This document shows positions 14,851 to 21,451 of a stretch of 29,329 bases of DNA, one piece after another; the first letter of the stretch is position 1, and every line of letters starts with the position of its first letter. Position numbers and translations under genes: made by a program. Location of the stretch: contig CAQBGY010000012.1 in assembly GCA_948759685.1 (NCBI GenBank), forward strand, positions 1 through 29,329, written 5' to 3'. The notes beneath the pieces were generated by a model that saw only the letters and a program-made list of their open reading frames with translations, had not been told where the DNA came from and did no database searches. This DNA is from an uncultured Eubacterium sp. (GTDB lineage: Bacteria; Bacillota_A; Clostridia; Lachnospirales; Lachnospiraceae).

Positions 14851-14882
14851 AAAAAGACAGCAGGATTTGAACCCATGCTGTC
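14851..14882 (-). terminator. Hairpin between endolysin and tape measure genes
   Basis: GACAGCA (14882-14876) pairs with TGCTGTC (14862-14856), 7 bp, then TTTTTC on the minus strand, directly behind the endolysin stop. The 13-base loop contains GGTTCAAATCC, identical to a tRNA T-loop (B box) consensus. Confidence 0.65.
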
Positions 14883-14889
14883 CTTGATT

Positions 14890-15876
14890 TTATTTTACAT
14901 ATACTTTTCCATCATAAACCGCCGCAATCCATCCAGAGGGAGTGCGAATCCATGTATCATCTCCGACTTTCTTTACCTCTTTACAAGTTACCTTTGTACC
15001 TTTGTCAAGGCATCCGTCTCTGTCTGCATCGTGCTTTCTTCCGTCCTCTGTAAGATCACTGTGTTTCTTTGCCCTGTATGTTGTCCCTGCACACTCACGT
15101 ACTTTCATTTCTGTCTGCAAGGTATAGGTGCTTCCTACTTTGTAATCCGCCTTTTCAATCTGCGTTCTGTTGGAATATACCTTCTCAAGTTTTGCCTTAG
15201 AAGCGTTTCCATACAATCCGTCTTCTTTCAGCCCATTGTCGCGTTGGAATTTCAGGAGTGCTTTTTCGGTTCCAGAACCAAAAATTCCATCTGCGCCAGA
15301 TTTTCCGCAGGAATACCCGCAGCCAATCAACATAAGTTGCATATCTTTTACGTTCTGTCCCTTATCCCCTCTTTTCAGATACGTCCTTCTGTTATCAGAA
15401 GTATGGGTCGGAGCATGGGTTTCATTCCCTGAATCCCCCCACGTCTTCATGAATTTTTCTGGGGTTCCATACTGATTTTTTAATTTTGTTGCAGTGCTTC
15501 CCCAGTCAGGAAGGTACAGGTGCGGACGGTCTTTGATACTTGTCCAGTCGCCTCCCCATCCTAAACCGATAGATTTCGCAAGGCTCCCGACTCTTTCAAA
15601 GAAGTTCCCAGATTCATTGTATGCGCCTGTTCCATCATTTCGATAAAAGTCAAACGCAATCCCCCACTGGTGTTGGCTGGAATAAGAAGTCCCTCTTGCA
15701 TTTGTGACAATGTTTCCAGGCTTATCCCTGCCCTGTGCGTACAGTTCTTCTTGTTCTGCTACCGTTCTTAAGCACTCGCCGATTCCGATAATCAAACCGT
15801 TATTTTCGCAAAGTTTCTGCAACTCCGAAACTTTTTCTTGTAATCTTGGGTGAAGTTCGTTGATATTTCTGCTCAT
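14890..15876 (-). CDS. Endolysin: M15 peptidase, peptidoglycan-binding and SH3-like domains
   Basis: A 328-residue protein. AGGAGG lies 6 bases before the ATG. Residues 1-130 are an M15-type (Ply500/VanY-like) zinc peptidase: SSQHQWGIAFD gives H69 and D76, and KDRPHLYLP gives D116 and H119, the zinc ligands and acid that cut peptidoglycan cross-links. Residues 165-235 are a PG_binding_1 domain (LKRGDKGQNVKDMQLML, GADGIFGSGTEKALLKFQ). Residues 245-328 look like an SH3-type wall-binding domain. It has no signal peptide, so release needs a holin; two holin-like genes lie 5 kb upstream. Its place between the tail chaperone and tape measure genes is unusual; it may be a lysis enzyme or a tail-associated one. 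Confidence 0.95.
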   Translation of the reverse strand: MSRNINELHPRLQEKVSELQKLCENNGLIIGIGECLRTVAEQEELYAQGRDKPGNIVTNARGTSYSSQHQWGIAFDFYRNDGTGAYNESGNFFERVGSLAKSIGLGWGGDWTSIKDRPHLYLPDWGSTATKLKNQYGTPEKFMKTWGDSGNETHAPTHTSDNRRTYLKRGDKGQNVKDMQLMLIGCGYSCGKSGADGIFGSGTEKALLKFQRDNGLKEDGLYGNASKAKLEKVYSNRTQIEKADYKVGSTYTLQTEMKVRECAGTTYRAKKHSDLTEDGRKHDADRDGCLDKGTKVTCKEVKKVGDDTWIRTPSGWIAAVYDGKVYVK

Positions 15877-15886
15877 AAAATTCCTC

Positions 15887-16345
15887 CTAAGCTATGATTG
15901 TTTCTGGCAATCCTTTATTGGCTGACATTGCCATATACCGTTGCTCTGTTAAAATTGCCTTTTCTATATCTCTTTCAGTAATTTCTCCTATGTTTTCTTC
16001 TATCTGGAACATTGGTTTTTTAAGATATTTTCCTTTTGGTAATACGCAGCTTATAGCAGCCGCCACATATTGACCTAACTGCCATTGAAGAACGTCTTTC
16101 TCATTTCTTTTTAACTTATACGCTTTTAGATATGGATCCATCTCGGCAGGGCTTGACCAATCAATATAGTCAACAGAAAGACCATACCCTTTTGTTGCAA
16201 GCATTAACAAAGGTCGTATTTCCTCACAGTATATTTCCCATGTTAAATCTCTACTATTTTCCCGTTCTGAATTACTTCCAGTCTTGGTTGAACTGTTTCT
16301 TCTACTTGTTCCTCTTTCTTCTGCTCCTTCTGGAACAGGCTTCTC
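15887..16345 (-). CDS. Tail assembly chaperone, frameshift extension (gpT-like part)
   Basis: This frame (-1 relative to the upstream chaperone gene) is open from the slippery site at 16345-16351 to the stop at 15887, 152 codons. Only the last 107 have an in-frame start candidate (TTG 16210), and it has no ribosome binding site, so the frame is best explained as the C-terminal part of a fusion of about 269 residues. The segment DYIDWSSPAEMDPYLKAYKL and DVLQWQLGQYVAAAI is typical of the second chaperone frame of Firmicutes siphophages. It is needed for tail assembly around the tape measure protein and absent from the mature tail in related systems. Confidence 0.75.
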   Translation of the reverse strand, partial: EKPVPEGAEERGTSRRNSSTKTGSNSERENSRDLTWEIYCEEIRPLLMLATKGYGLSVDYIDWSSPAEMDPYLKAYKLKRNEKDVLQWQLGQYVAAAISCVLPKGKYLKKPMFQIEENIGEITERDIEKAILTEQRYMAMSANKGLPETIIA

Positions 16346-16695
16346 AAAAAAGAATCTTCCAACAACGCCTCCTGAATCTGATTGAAGAACGCCATAACGT
16401 CTGCTCCCTCGCTGTCCATGTATTCCTCAACAAGCGCAAATGCCTTTTCAAGTTTCTCTTCCTTGCCCTCGCCTGTGTCGCAGTTGTATTTGAATTCCGG
16501 GTAGTGTACCTGCAAGCCGACAAGCACTGCTTCTGGTAAAAACAGGAGCAAATCTTCAACTTTCTCAAAATATGCTTCCTTGTCTCCGTTTGACAAATCT
16601 GCAAACTTTACAAATTTTGATATGATACGCTCTTTCAGCGTTGGCTTGTATGCAAACTTGATGCTGTATTCTTTTTCTCCGATTTTTAATTTCAT
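16243..16695 (-). CDS. Tail assembly chaperone (gpG-like)
   Basis: A 150-residue protein beginning MKLKIGEKEYSIKFAYKPTL, just downstream of the major tail protein, the standard place for the lambda gpG-type chaperone. GGAAAG lies about 8 bases before the ATG. Codons 115-117 contain the heptamer T TTT TTG (16351-16345), a good -1 slip site. Most products end at 16243, and a minority would shift into the 15887 frame, as in lambda G/GT. The C-terminal 33 residues are charged (QKEQKKEEQVEE) and probably flexible. The role is inferred from position, size and the frameshift. Confidence 0.85.
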   Translation of the reverse strand: MKLKIGEKEYSIKFAYKPTLKERIISKFVKFADLSNGDKEAYFEKVEDLLLFLPEAVLVGLQVHYPEFKYNCDTGEGKEEKLEKAFALVEEYMDSEGADVMAFFNQIQEALLEDSFLRSLFQKEQKKEEQVEETVQPRLEVIQNGKIVEI

Positions 16696-16717
16696 GTTTT
16701 ACTTTCCTTTCTTTGAA

Positions 16718-17215
16718 TTATGCTCCCGTCTTTGTTACATTGAATGTTCCGTCGCCGTTATCAACCACGGTAAAATCGTCTGTGCATTCGATGGCAGATG
16801 TGTTCGGAATAACCGTTACTGTCATTTCAAGGATTTCATCAACTCCACCAACGTCATTTGGCGTTGCCGTTGCCTGCCCTACGTAGGCATATTTTGCGGT
16901 TCCTCCAATCCCCTGCGTCCCGTATAGATGAAAAATGCAGAGTTTCTTTCCATTCAGCTTATTGATTGCTTGCAGGTATTCCTTTTCAAGATTTCCTGTT
17001 ATTTCTCTTGTATCCGCTGTTTTAATTCCCATTTCAAACGTCTGCGTATCATCTTCAAGCGTTGTGCTTTCAACCGTATTGGGGGCTGATACAGGGCTTG
17101 GGATTGACTTAGCCCTTACCAATAGTTTGTACTCGCCACTAAAATCGATTGCGCTATGTATGTCCCCCTCAAACTCTTTTATGATTACTCTTGCAAGATA
17201 ACTGGTATCTGCCAT
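16718..17215 (-). CDS. Major tail tube protein
   Basis: A 165-residue protein with a strong AAGGAGG site. It starts MADTSYLARVIIKEFEGDIH and is rich in beta strands, with the DDTQTFEMGIKTADTREITG segment common in Firmicutes phage major tail proteins. The C-terminal part (ILEMTVTVIPNTSAIE, then FTVVDNGDGTFNVT) ends the fold. It is placed between the tail terminator gene and the chaperones, as expected for the subunit that polymerises into the tail tube. A hairpin at 17244-17267 lies just upstream of its ribosome binding site. Confidence 0.85.
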   Translation of the reverse strand: MADTSYLARVIIKEFEGDIHSAIDFSGEYKLLVRAKSIPSPVSAPNTVESTTLEDDTQTFEMGIKTADTREITGNLEKEYLQAINKLNGKKLCIFHLYGTQGIGGTAKYAYVGQATATPNDVGGVDEILEMTVTVIPNTSAIECTDDFTVVDNGDGTFNVTKTGA

Positions 17216-17243
17216 AATTTCATTCCTCCTTAAAAATTTGCAT

Positions 17244-17267
17244 AAAAATAAGAGCGTTTCTGCTCTT
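17244..17267 (-). terminator. Hairpin upstream of the major tail protein gene
   Basis: AAGAGC (17267-17262) pairs with GCTCTT (17255-17250) around a 6-base loop, followed by ATTTTTAT on the minus strand. It lies between two co-directional tail genes, so it may act as an attenuator or as a 3' end that stabilises the mRNA. Confidence 0.6.
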
Positions 17268-17275
17268 TGCTTCTG

Positions 17276-17671
17276 TTACAATATGTCTCCGTCACCTATT
17301 ACTCTTTTGTATCTCGCCGTGGTGATGTATACATCCCCAGTGTTATTGTGCATTGGCATAGGCATTGGTTTAAATCTCATGCTTTTCATTATCCTTAAAA
17401 CCTCTCTCGCCACTTCATCTGTCCTGTTGTTGTTTTGATTGTCAGAAACGTCAACTTGGAACGCTGCATTAACTCCTGGTATTGATGTTCCCTCCAAATC
17501 CGAACCTGCTTCCTGTGAATCAACCATGTGTATGTACACTGTTGGAAATTTAGGTTTTGTTGATGACCTGTCGCTTGTGGTAAAATTGAGGTCTTTGTAT
17601 TTCGCTTTTATCTTTGCGGAAAACTTCGCTTTTATCAGCGAAAACACTTGCGTTTCTATGCTGTCAAGCAT
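17276..17671 (-). CDS. Tail terminator / tail completion protein
   Basis: A 131-residue protein. AGGTGG lies 5 bases before the ATG. The pattern MLDSIETQVFSLIKAKFSA, then PKFPTVYIHMVD, then FQVDVSDNQNN and EVLRIMKSMRFKPM is that of gpU/SPP1 gp17-like tail completion proteins, including the conserved FP-V-I/F segment and the F-x-V-x-V-x-S/D strand. Such proteins cap the tail tube at the neck. It sits just before the major tail protein gene. Confidence 0.75.
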   Translation of the reverse strand: MLDSIETQVFSLIKAKFSAKIKAKYKDLNFTTSDRSSTKPKFPTVYIHMVDSQEAGSDLEGTSIPGVNAAFQVDVSDNQNNNRTDEVAREVLRIMKSMRFKPMPMPMHNNTGDVYITTARYKRVIGDGDIL

Positions 17672-17686
17672 TTAGACCACCTGCCT

Positions 17687-18004
17687 TTAAATGGTAGTTT
17701 CTCCTTTATTTTTTAAGCCAGAAAAATCTAATCCCTCTGTAATTTCTCCCGTTTTGATTCTGTCGTATGGTACAGTTCCGGTCTCGATTCTTCCTCCGAA
17801 ATTACTTTCCGAATTTTCTCTTTGTCCGCAATATGAGTAGTAAGGTGGGTTTGTATGAATCAACGTTCCACTAAGGTTTGGATTCAAATAGGCTGGTGTG
17901 TAAACTGTATCATCTTCCGAATTTTCCTCTCTTGCAACCTTTTCAACAAGCTTTCCGTCCTTGTCGTATTTTTCTGTTGTTTCAGTGATTTTTGTTTTAA
18001 CCAT
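17687..18004 (-). CDS. Small acidic protein of the neck/tail region, unknown function
   Basis: A 105-residue protein. The ATG at 18004 (MVKTKITETTEKYDKDGKLV) has GAGGAGG 7 bases upstream and overlaps the end of the Rha-type gene (stop 17997-17999), so the two are translationally coupled. The N-terminal 30 residues are charged; the rest is rich in N, P, Y and G with no motif I recognise. Position suggests a head-tail joining or tail accessory part. Confidence 0.6.
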   Translation of the reverse strand: MVKTKITETTEKYDKDGKLVEKVAREENSEDDTVYTPAYLNPNLSGTLIHTNPPYYSYCGQRENSESNFGGRIETGTVPYDRIKTGEITEGLDFSGLKNKGETTI

Positions 18005-18677
18005 GATTTTCCTCCTCAATCTTATATTTGCAGTTTTCAGACACAAATTCTTTTATTTTTTCATATCCCCAGCCACACCCGATAAGGCTTGAAACCAGCA
18101 TTTCCATGCTCTGTACCTGTGCCAAGGCATTCCCGGTAAAATAATCCCTTAAATTTTCTCTCGCCTTTACGCCACATTCCTGTTCAAGTTCTTTTGCAGT
18201 TTTTCCAAACAAAGTTCGGTAAATCAGATTTGTATAATTTGGATATGCGAACCGCTTGTGTGGGCTGTCTGCAATCTTCATCTTGATTGTGTCTGTGAGG
18301 ATGTGACGAATAACAACGCCTTTGTCACGCTCTATCTTCCATTGTTGACGCTCGGTGTAAATGCGTTTTAATTCGTTTTCCATTGCGTTAAACGCATTGA
18401 TGTAGTCCTCTTTGAACTTCATTGCTTCTTTTCCGGTATATCCCATAGCCAGCAAGGTGAACCCATCCCTTGTCACTTCATACATTGGCAATGTCTTGCC
18501 TTGTGCAGACTTATAAGAGGACAATCCAAAATTGGATTCTCTAAACATATCGCTACATTCCATATCCCGAATATCTCTAAGGACATGGGCATGTTCCTTA
18601 CCGAACTTTTCAGCAATTTTAAGGCTTGTAGTGATAAGCCTTTCTTCGTTTCTTTTTCCAATGATTTCTACTAACAT
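17997..18677 (-). CDS. Rha-family phage regulator inserted among tail genes
   Basis: A 226-residue protein. AGGAGG lies 9 bases before the ATG. Residues 10-105 match the Rha domain: TTSLKIAEKFGKEHAHVLRD, then SDMFRESNFGLSSYKSAQGK, then YEVTRDGFTLLAMGYTGKEA and FKEDYINAFNAMENEL. The C-terminal half (YPNYTNLIYRTLFGKTAKEL, then SLIGCGWGYEKIKEF) resembles C-terminal parts of other phage regulators. Rha-type proteins are phage regulatory or antirepressor-like proteins that normally lie in early or immunity regions. Here the gene follows a strong terminator hairpin (18714-18735) inside the late block, and I see no clear promoter in the 56-base gap. Confidence 0.85.
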   Translation of the reverse strand: MLVEIIGKRNEERLITTSLKIAEKFGKEHAHVLRDIRDMECSDMFRESNFGLSSYKSAQGKTLPMYEVTRDGFTLLAMGYTGKEAMKFKEDYINAFNAMENELKRIYTERQQWKIERDKGVVIRHILTDTIKMKIADSPHKRFAYPNYTNLIYRTLFGKTAKELEQECGVKARENLRDYFTGNALAQVQSMEMLVSSLIGCGWGYEKIKEFVSENCKYKIEEENHG

Positions 18678-18713
18678 AAATTCATGCCTCCTGATGATTT
18701 ATTTTGTTAAATT

Positions 18714-18735
18714 AAAAAAGAGAGGATCCCCTCTC
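18714..18735 (-). terminator. Intrinsic terminator between the gp10-like and Rha genes
   Basis: GAGAGG (18735-18730), loop GGAT, CCTCTC (18725-18720), then six T residues on the minus strand. It overlaps the stop codon of the gp10-like gene. This is the cleanest terminator in the structural block. Confidence 0.8.
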
Positions 18736-19267
18736 ACTTCCCGAATACTTCTTTAGCTATCTTCGGAACTTCCCTTATCAGTTCCATGCTTGTAAGGTAC
18801 ATAAAAGGACGAGACGGCATTCCCTCTGTATAATGCCATTTCCCGTCCTGCCCCGGATAAAACCAGTAATATCTTCCCGTGGTTGCGTTCTGTCTTATCG
18901 TCTTTCCGACATTGTAATCCCAGCTTACACCCTCTGGAAGAGGATAGGGGTATGGTTTGTCCTCGCCACGTTGTCCTGTGCCGAACTCAACAAAGGCACA
19001 GTGCTTGGAGTCTGTAACTACCGCAAATATCGCCCCGTATGGCATACTTGCCTTGTACTCGCTGTGCAAGCTCTGTATCAGTTCGCCCGTAAAGATTGCG
19101 TCGAGGTCGGCTATCTGCACTCTGGCGATTTCTACGCCGCGCTCGCTAAGTTTTTCTGCAAGCAGTCTGGCTTTGTAGGTTAGACTGTTGCGGTATTTTT
19201 CCAATTCCTTTTGGAGATTACGGATTGACGAAATAGACAGGTCGGCTTTAAGGGTTTTCTTTGCCAT
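18734..19267 (-). CDS. HK97 gp10-like head-tail/tail component
   Basis: A 177-residue protein. Its start overlaps the preceding 56-residue gene, and it has only a weak ribosome binding site, which suggests coupling. The family pattern is visible: YKARLLAEKLSERGVEIARV, then SKHCAFVEFGTGQRGED and MPSRPFMYLTSMELIREVP. The FVEFGTG and RPFM/L motifs are typical of HK97 gp10-type neck or tail proteins. The protein joins the tail to the portal/connector region. Confidence 0.85.
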   Translation of the reverse strand: MAKKTLKADLSISSIRNLQKELEKYRNSLTYKARLLAEKLSERGVEIARVQIADLDAIFTGELIQSLHSEYKASMPYGAIFAVVTDSKHCAFVEFGTGQRGEDKPYPYPLPEGVSWDYNVGKTIRQNATTGRYYWFYPGQDGKWHYTEGMPSRPFMYLTSMELIREVPKIAKEVFGK

Positions 19268-19418
19268 GACCCATCTCTGTGTTTAACAAATTAAATTTCA
19301 GAGATTTCTCTACTGATTTCTTCAACCACTCTGGAATTAGAGTGGTGCAAGGGAAAAATACACCATCTTGAAGTGTTCCGCATAATTTTGTATTGTCTTT
19401 GTAAAACAAATCTTCCAT
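19248..19418 (-). CDS. Small protein of unknown function (56 residues)
   Basis: The ATG at 19418 has AGGAGG exactly 6 bases upstream, and the frame ends 20 bases inside the next gene. The sequence runs MEDLFYKDNTKLCGTLQDG, then VFFPCTTLIPEWLKK. No family is recognised. The strong ribosome binding site and overlap with gp10 support a real gene, perhaps serving to couple translation. Confidence 0.65.
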   Translation of the reverse strand: MEDLFYKDNTKLCGTLQDGVFFPCTTLIPEWLKKSVEKSLKFNLLNTEMGHGKENP

Positions 19419-19428
19419 TTTCTACCTC

Positions 19429-19752
19429 CTACAAAATATCCAATTCCCTAAATGTCTTTTCCATTTTTGGAAATTGCGTTGCAATCCAATCTACAAGAAC
19501 CTCGTCCTTCATGTAGCTGTACAGTCCGCTTTCCCTAAAATATGCATGAATACATTCGTGAGACAGCGTTTCCTTATAACACTTCTCTTTTTCTTCTTTT
19601 GTATCTCCGTCACCGAGCATATTTTCTTTTGGTCTTATCCTTATTCGGTTGGAGTATGGATGGCAGATACCGTCTGCGCCGTCTTTTAGTATTTCTTCAT
19701 CTGTTTCAATCGTGTAATCCGCTCCAAGAATATTTACTGTTTTCTTGTCCAT
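19429..19752 (-). CDS. HExxH small metallopeptidase-like protein
   Basis: A 107-residue protein. The ATG at 19752 (MDKKTVNILGADYTI) is preferred, with AAGGTGG 8 bases upstream. TLSHECIHAYFRESGL contains HECIH (65-69), the zinc-binding and catalytic HExxH motif, and a downstream acidic pair in KDEVLVDWIA may supply the third ligand. Short HExxH proteins of this type occur in Firmicutes phages near regulators or structural genes. The substrate is unknown; a maturation protease or a regulator-cutting, ImmA-like role is possible. It lies between connector genes. Confidence 0.7.
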   Translation of the reverse strand: MDKKTVNILGADYTIETDEEILKDGADGICHPYSNRIRIRPKENMLGDGDTKEEKEKCYKETLSHECIHAYFRESGLYSYMKDEVLVDWIATQFPKMEKTFRELDIL

Positions 19753-19765
19753 GTCAAACACCACC

Positions 19766-20080
19766 TTAGAACATTTTCAAAGTTTTTCCGTTTTCATTTA
19801 GCAAATACAAAACCGTCTTTTCTCCAAACATCAACGCTCTTGACTTTCCTCTGTTTCTTTCGCTTAGTATTGCAATTTTTGCAAACTTTGCATTTTCTGG
19901 AAACATGTTATCTGACCTAAGCTCAAAAGTAGGTTTTCCCCATACTGTAGAAACTTGTTTTTCTGCTCTTTCCATTATGCTTACAATGTCATCATTTTTT
20001 GTAAACGGAACTTGCAAAAAACATATTGATTGCGATTCTTCGTAACAATCCGTTCCATTATTTGAATACTGTAAAATCAT
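19766..20080 (-). CDS. Small protein of the connector region, unknown function
   Basis: A 104-residue protein beginning MILQYSNNGTDCYEES, with AAAGGAAG about 8 bases before the ATG. It is soluble, mixed alpha/beta, and has a basic ERNRGKSRALMFGEKTV segment. No family is recognised. It lies tightly between a connector-like gene and the metallopeptidase-like gene in the same direction. Confidence 0.6.
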   Translation of the reverse strand: MILQYSNNGTDCYEESQSICFLQVPFTKNDDIVSIMERAEKQVSTVWGKPTFELRSDNMFPENAKFAKIAILSERNRGKSRALMFGEKTVLYLLNENGKTLKMF

Positions 20081-20109
20081 CTTTCTATCTTCCTTTCTGC
20101 CTGTCTATT

Positions 20110-20553
20110 TTATTTAACCACAGCCTTTAACACATACTTCACAAAGTTAAGACTTTCAGACACCTTTATAATCTCATAATCTGCCGATATAGGGTCGATA
20201 ATCTCATTATTGATATCTTTGTACCCTACCTCGCTTTTCGTCCAAATAAGGCTACCCTCAACGATTGGATAAGCACCTTTTTGGCATAGCAGAGTGGCGT
20301 TATAGTCAGAGGTCGACAAGCCAAATTCCTGCGCCTCCGCCTCTCCGCCACTCATTGCTAAACTGGATAAAAAAGAGACGGGCTCGCTATAGTCTATCTC
20401 ATATTCCCCAGTTTCAGACGGTATCTTATTTCCGTTTTCATCTTCGTAATAAATAATGTTCCCGTCGCTGTCCTCGTAGTGTTCATAGATGATTTCGCCG
20501 TTTTCGTCACGGTTGTAGATTGGCACTTCTCCGATTTGGAGGGCGTATTTCAT
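20110..20553 (-). CDS. Head-tail connector/closure protein, possible ATA start upstream
   Basis: A 147-residue protein from the first ATG (MKYALQIGEVPIYNRDENG). It has an acidic, YE/DE-rich N-terminal stretch, then PVSFLSSLAMSGGEAEAQEF, EFGLSTSDYNATLL and ADYEIIKVSESLNFVKYVL, the pattern of a Firmicutes phage neck family that I recall beginning MRTLLKNK. The ATG at 20553 has no ribosome binding site. In frame, ten codons upstream, IRTLLKNKQS begins with ATA at 20583, seven bases after GGGGG, so the real start is probably ATA 20583. I list the conservative start. The protein probably closes the connector above the portal. Confidence 0.7.
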   Translation of the reverse strand: MKYALQIGEVPIYNRDENGEIIYEHYEDSDGNIIYYEDENGNKIPSETGEYEIDYSEPVSFLSSLAMSGGEAEAQEFGLSTSDYNATLLCQKGAYPIVEGSLIWTKSEVGYKDINNEIIDPISADYEIIKVSESLNFVKYVLKAVVK

Positions 20554-20594
20554 GGATTGCTTGTTTTTTAGGAGGGTTCTTATAAAATCGCCCC

Positions 20595-20750
20595 CTATTT
20601 AACAGAAAGCGTTGCCACAACGTCTAAATTGTAAAGGGCAACAATTTCTCCGTTTTTGAATATCAAGACAGCCTTCTTGTCGTACTGACACTCATATTCA
20701 TTTTTATCGTATGTAAAGATTCTTCCGCCTTTTGTGATTATTTCAATCAT
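20595..20750 (-). CDS. Small protein of unknown function (51 residues)
   Basis: The ATG at 20750 has AAGGAGG 6 bases upstream and overlaps the end of the holin gene region. It begins MIEIITKGGRIFTYDKNEYE and later has KKAVLIFKNGEIVALYNLD, looking like a small beta-rich protein. No known family. It is followed 12 bases later by the connector gene with the possible ATA start. Confidence 0.65.
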   Translation of the reverse strand: MIEIITKGGRIFTYDKNEYECQYDKKAVLIFKNGEIVALYNLDVVATLSVK

Positions 20751-20752
20751 CG

Positions 20753-20956
20753 TCAGTCCTCCTTAACCTCTGGCAACCCTGCAATGCTTGTCAGGATAGA
20801 AATAACCGCTGCCACTGCTGATACTGATAATACATTTATCCAGTTCACATCCATAACCGCCTGCCCTACCGTCAGCATTGACAAGGCTACCTGTGCCGCA
20901 GTTTTTCCGGCCCGGATTCCTGCTGCCTTAATCCACCTCTTTGTTTTGTCACTCAT
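20753..20956 (-). CDS. r1t-type phage holin
   Basis: A 67-residue membrane protein: a basic, amphipathic N-terminus (MSDKTKRWIKAAGIRAGKTA), a first hydrophobic segment (AAQVALSMLTVGQAV), then DVNWINVLSVSAVAAVISIL and a short tail ILTSIAGLPEVKED. The VNW and TSIAGLPE signatures are those of lactococcal phage r1t holins. It would form membrane lesions that release the endolysin. It overlaps in function with the membrane protein gene just upstream. Its position inside the head-tail gene block, 5 kb from the endolysin, is odd. Confidence 0.85.
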   Translation of the reverse strand: MSDKTKRWIKAAGIRAGKTAAQVALSMLTVGQAVMDVNWINVLSVSAVAAVISILTSIAGLPEVKED

Positions 20957-20971
20957 TATTCGTCGTCCTCC

Positions 20972-21310
20972 TTATTCAATCTTTTCAATAATTTCATCAA
21001 TCCGCTTCCATGCTGTAACAAGGCTTTCCTCTACCTTGGTTAGCCTGTCTCCGTGAGCATCAACTTTTTTTACAAGAGAAGAAATCTGCTCCTTAATCTC
21101 CTGATTGCTCAAATTGATGAGGTCAAGTTTTCCGCTTATCATTGCGTTTTCTTTAGTGCGTTCCTTGATTTCCTCAATTCGTTCTTTTGTGTATTCCTCT
21201 GTGTCTTTCGTTTCTGTTCGCTTTCCGCTCTTAAAGTTAAAGTAAATCATTGATAAAAGCGATAATGCGCTTATAACCGCCGCAATAACACTTACTGTTG
21301 TTGCTGTCAT
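20972..21310 (-). CDS. XhlA-like membrane and coiled-coil lysis accessory protein
   Basis: A 112-residue protein with one N-terminal membrane segment (TVSVIAAVISALSLLSMIYF), then a long charged coiled coil (EYTKERIEEIKERTKENAMI, then LVKKVDAHGDRLTKVEESL). The arrangement is like haemolysin XhlA-type lysis partners, although here the membrane segment is N-terminal rather than C-terminal, so another holin or antiholin family is possible. AAAGG lies before the start. It stands directly before the r1t holin gene, so the two probably form the membrane part of the lysis system. Confidence 0.65.
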   Translation of the reverse strand: MTATTVSVIAAVISALSLLSMIYFNFKSGKRTETKDTEEYTKERIEEIKERTKENAMISGKLDLINLSNQEIKEQISSLVKKVDAHGDRLTKVEESLVTAWKRIDEIIEKIE

Positions 21311-21340
21311 ATTTGCTCAATCCTTTCCGCAAATAGAATT

Positions 21341-21451
21341 TTAATCCGCCTGCCCTCCACCACCTGATGGCGGATGCCCTGCAACCCTAACCGTATGGAA
21401 ATACACACGGTTAAAGCCACGCGCAATCTTCCAAAATCGCTTGTTATGCAA
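21341..21451 (-). CDS. Possible 36-residue protein with TTG start
   Basis: TTG at 21451 follows GAGGGG by 3 bases and overlaps the head fibre stop. The frame codes for RFWKIARGFNRVYFHTVRV and then HPPSGGGGQAD. The otherwise unexplained gap of 133 bases favours a gene, but the very short spacing, TTG start and small size keep this tentative. Confidence 0.3.
   Translation of the reverse strand: MHNKRFWKIARGFNRVYFHTVRVAGHPPSGGGGQAD

Noticed and set aside
14851..14890. tRNA gene suggested by GGTTCAAATCC
   Set aside because: Only a T-loop match; no anticodon or D arm and no acceptor stem. The element fits an intrinsic terminator.
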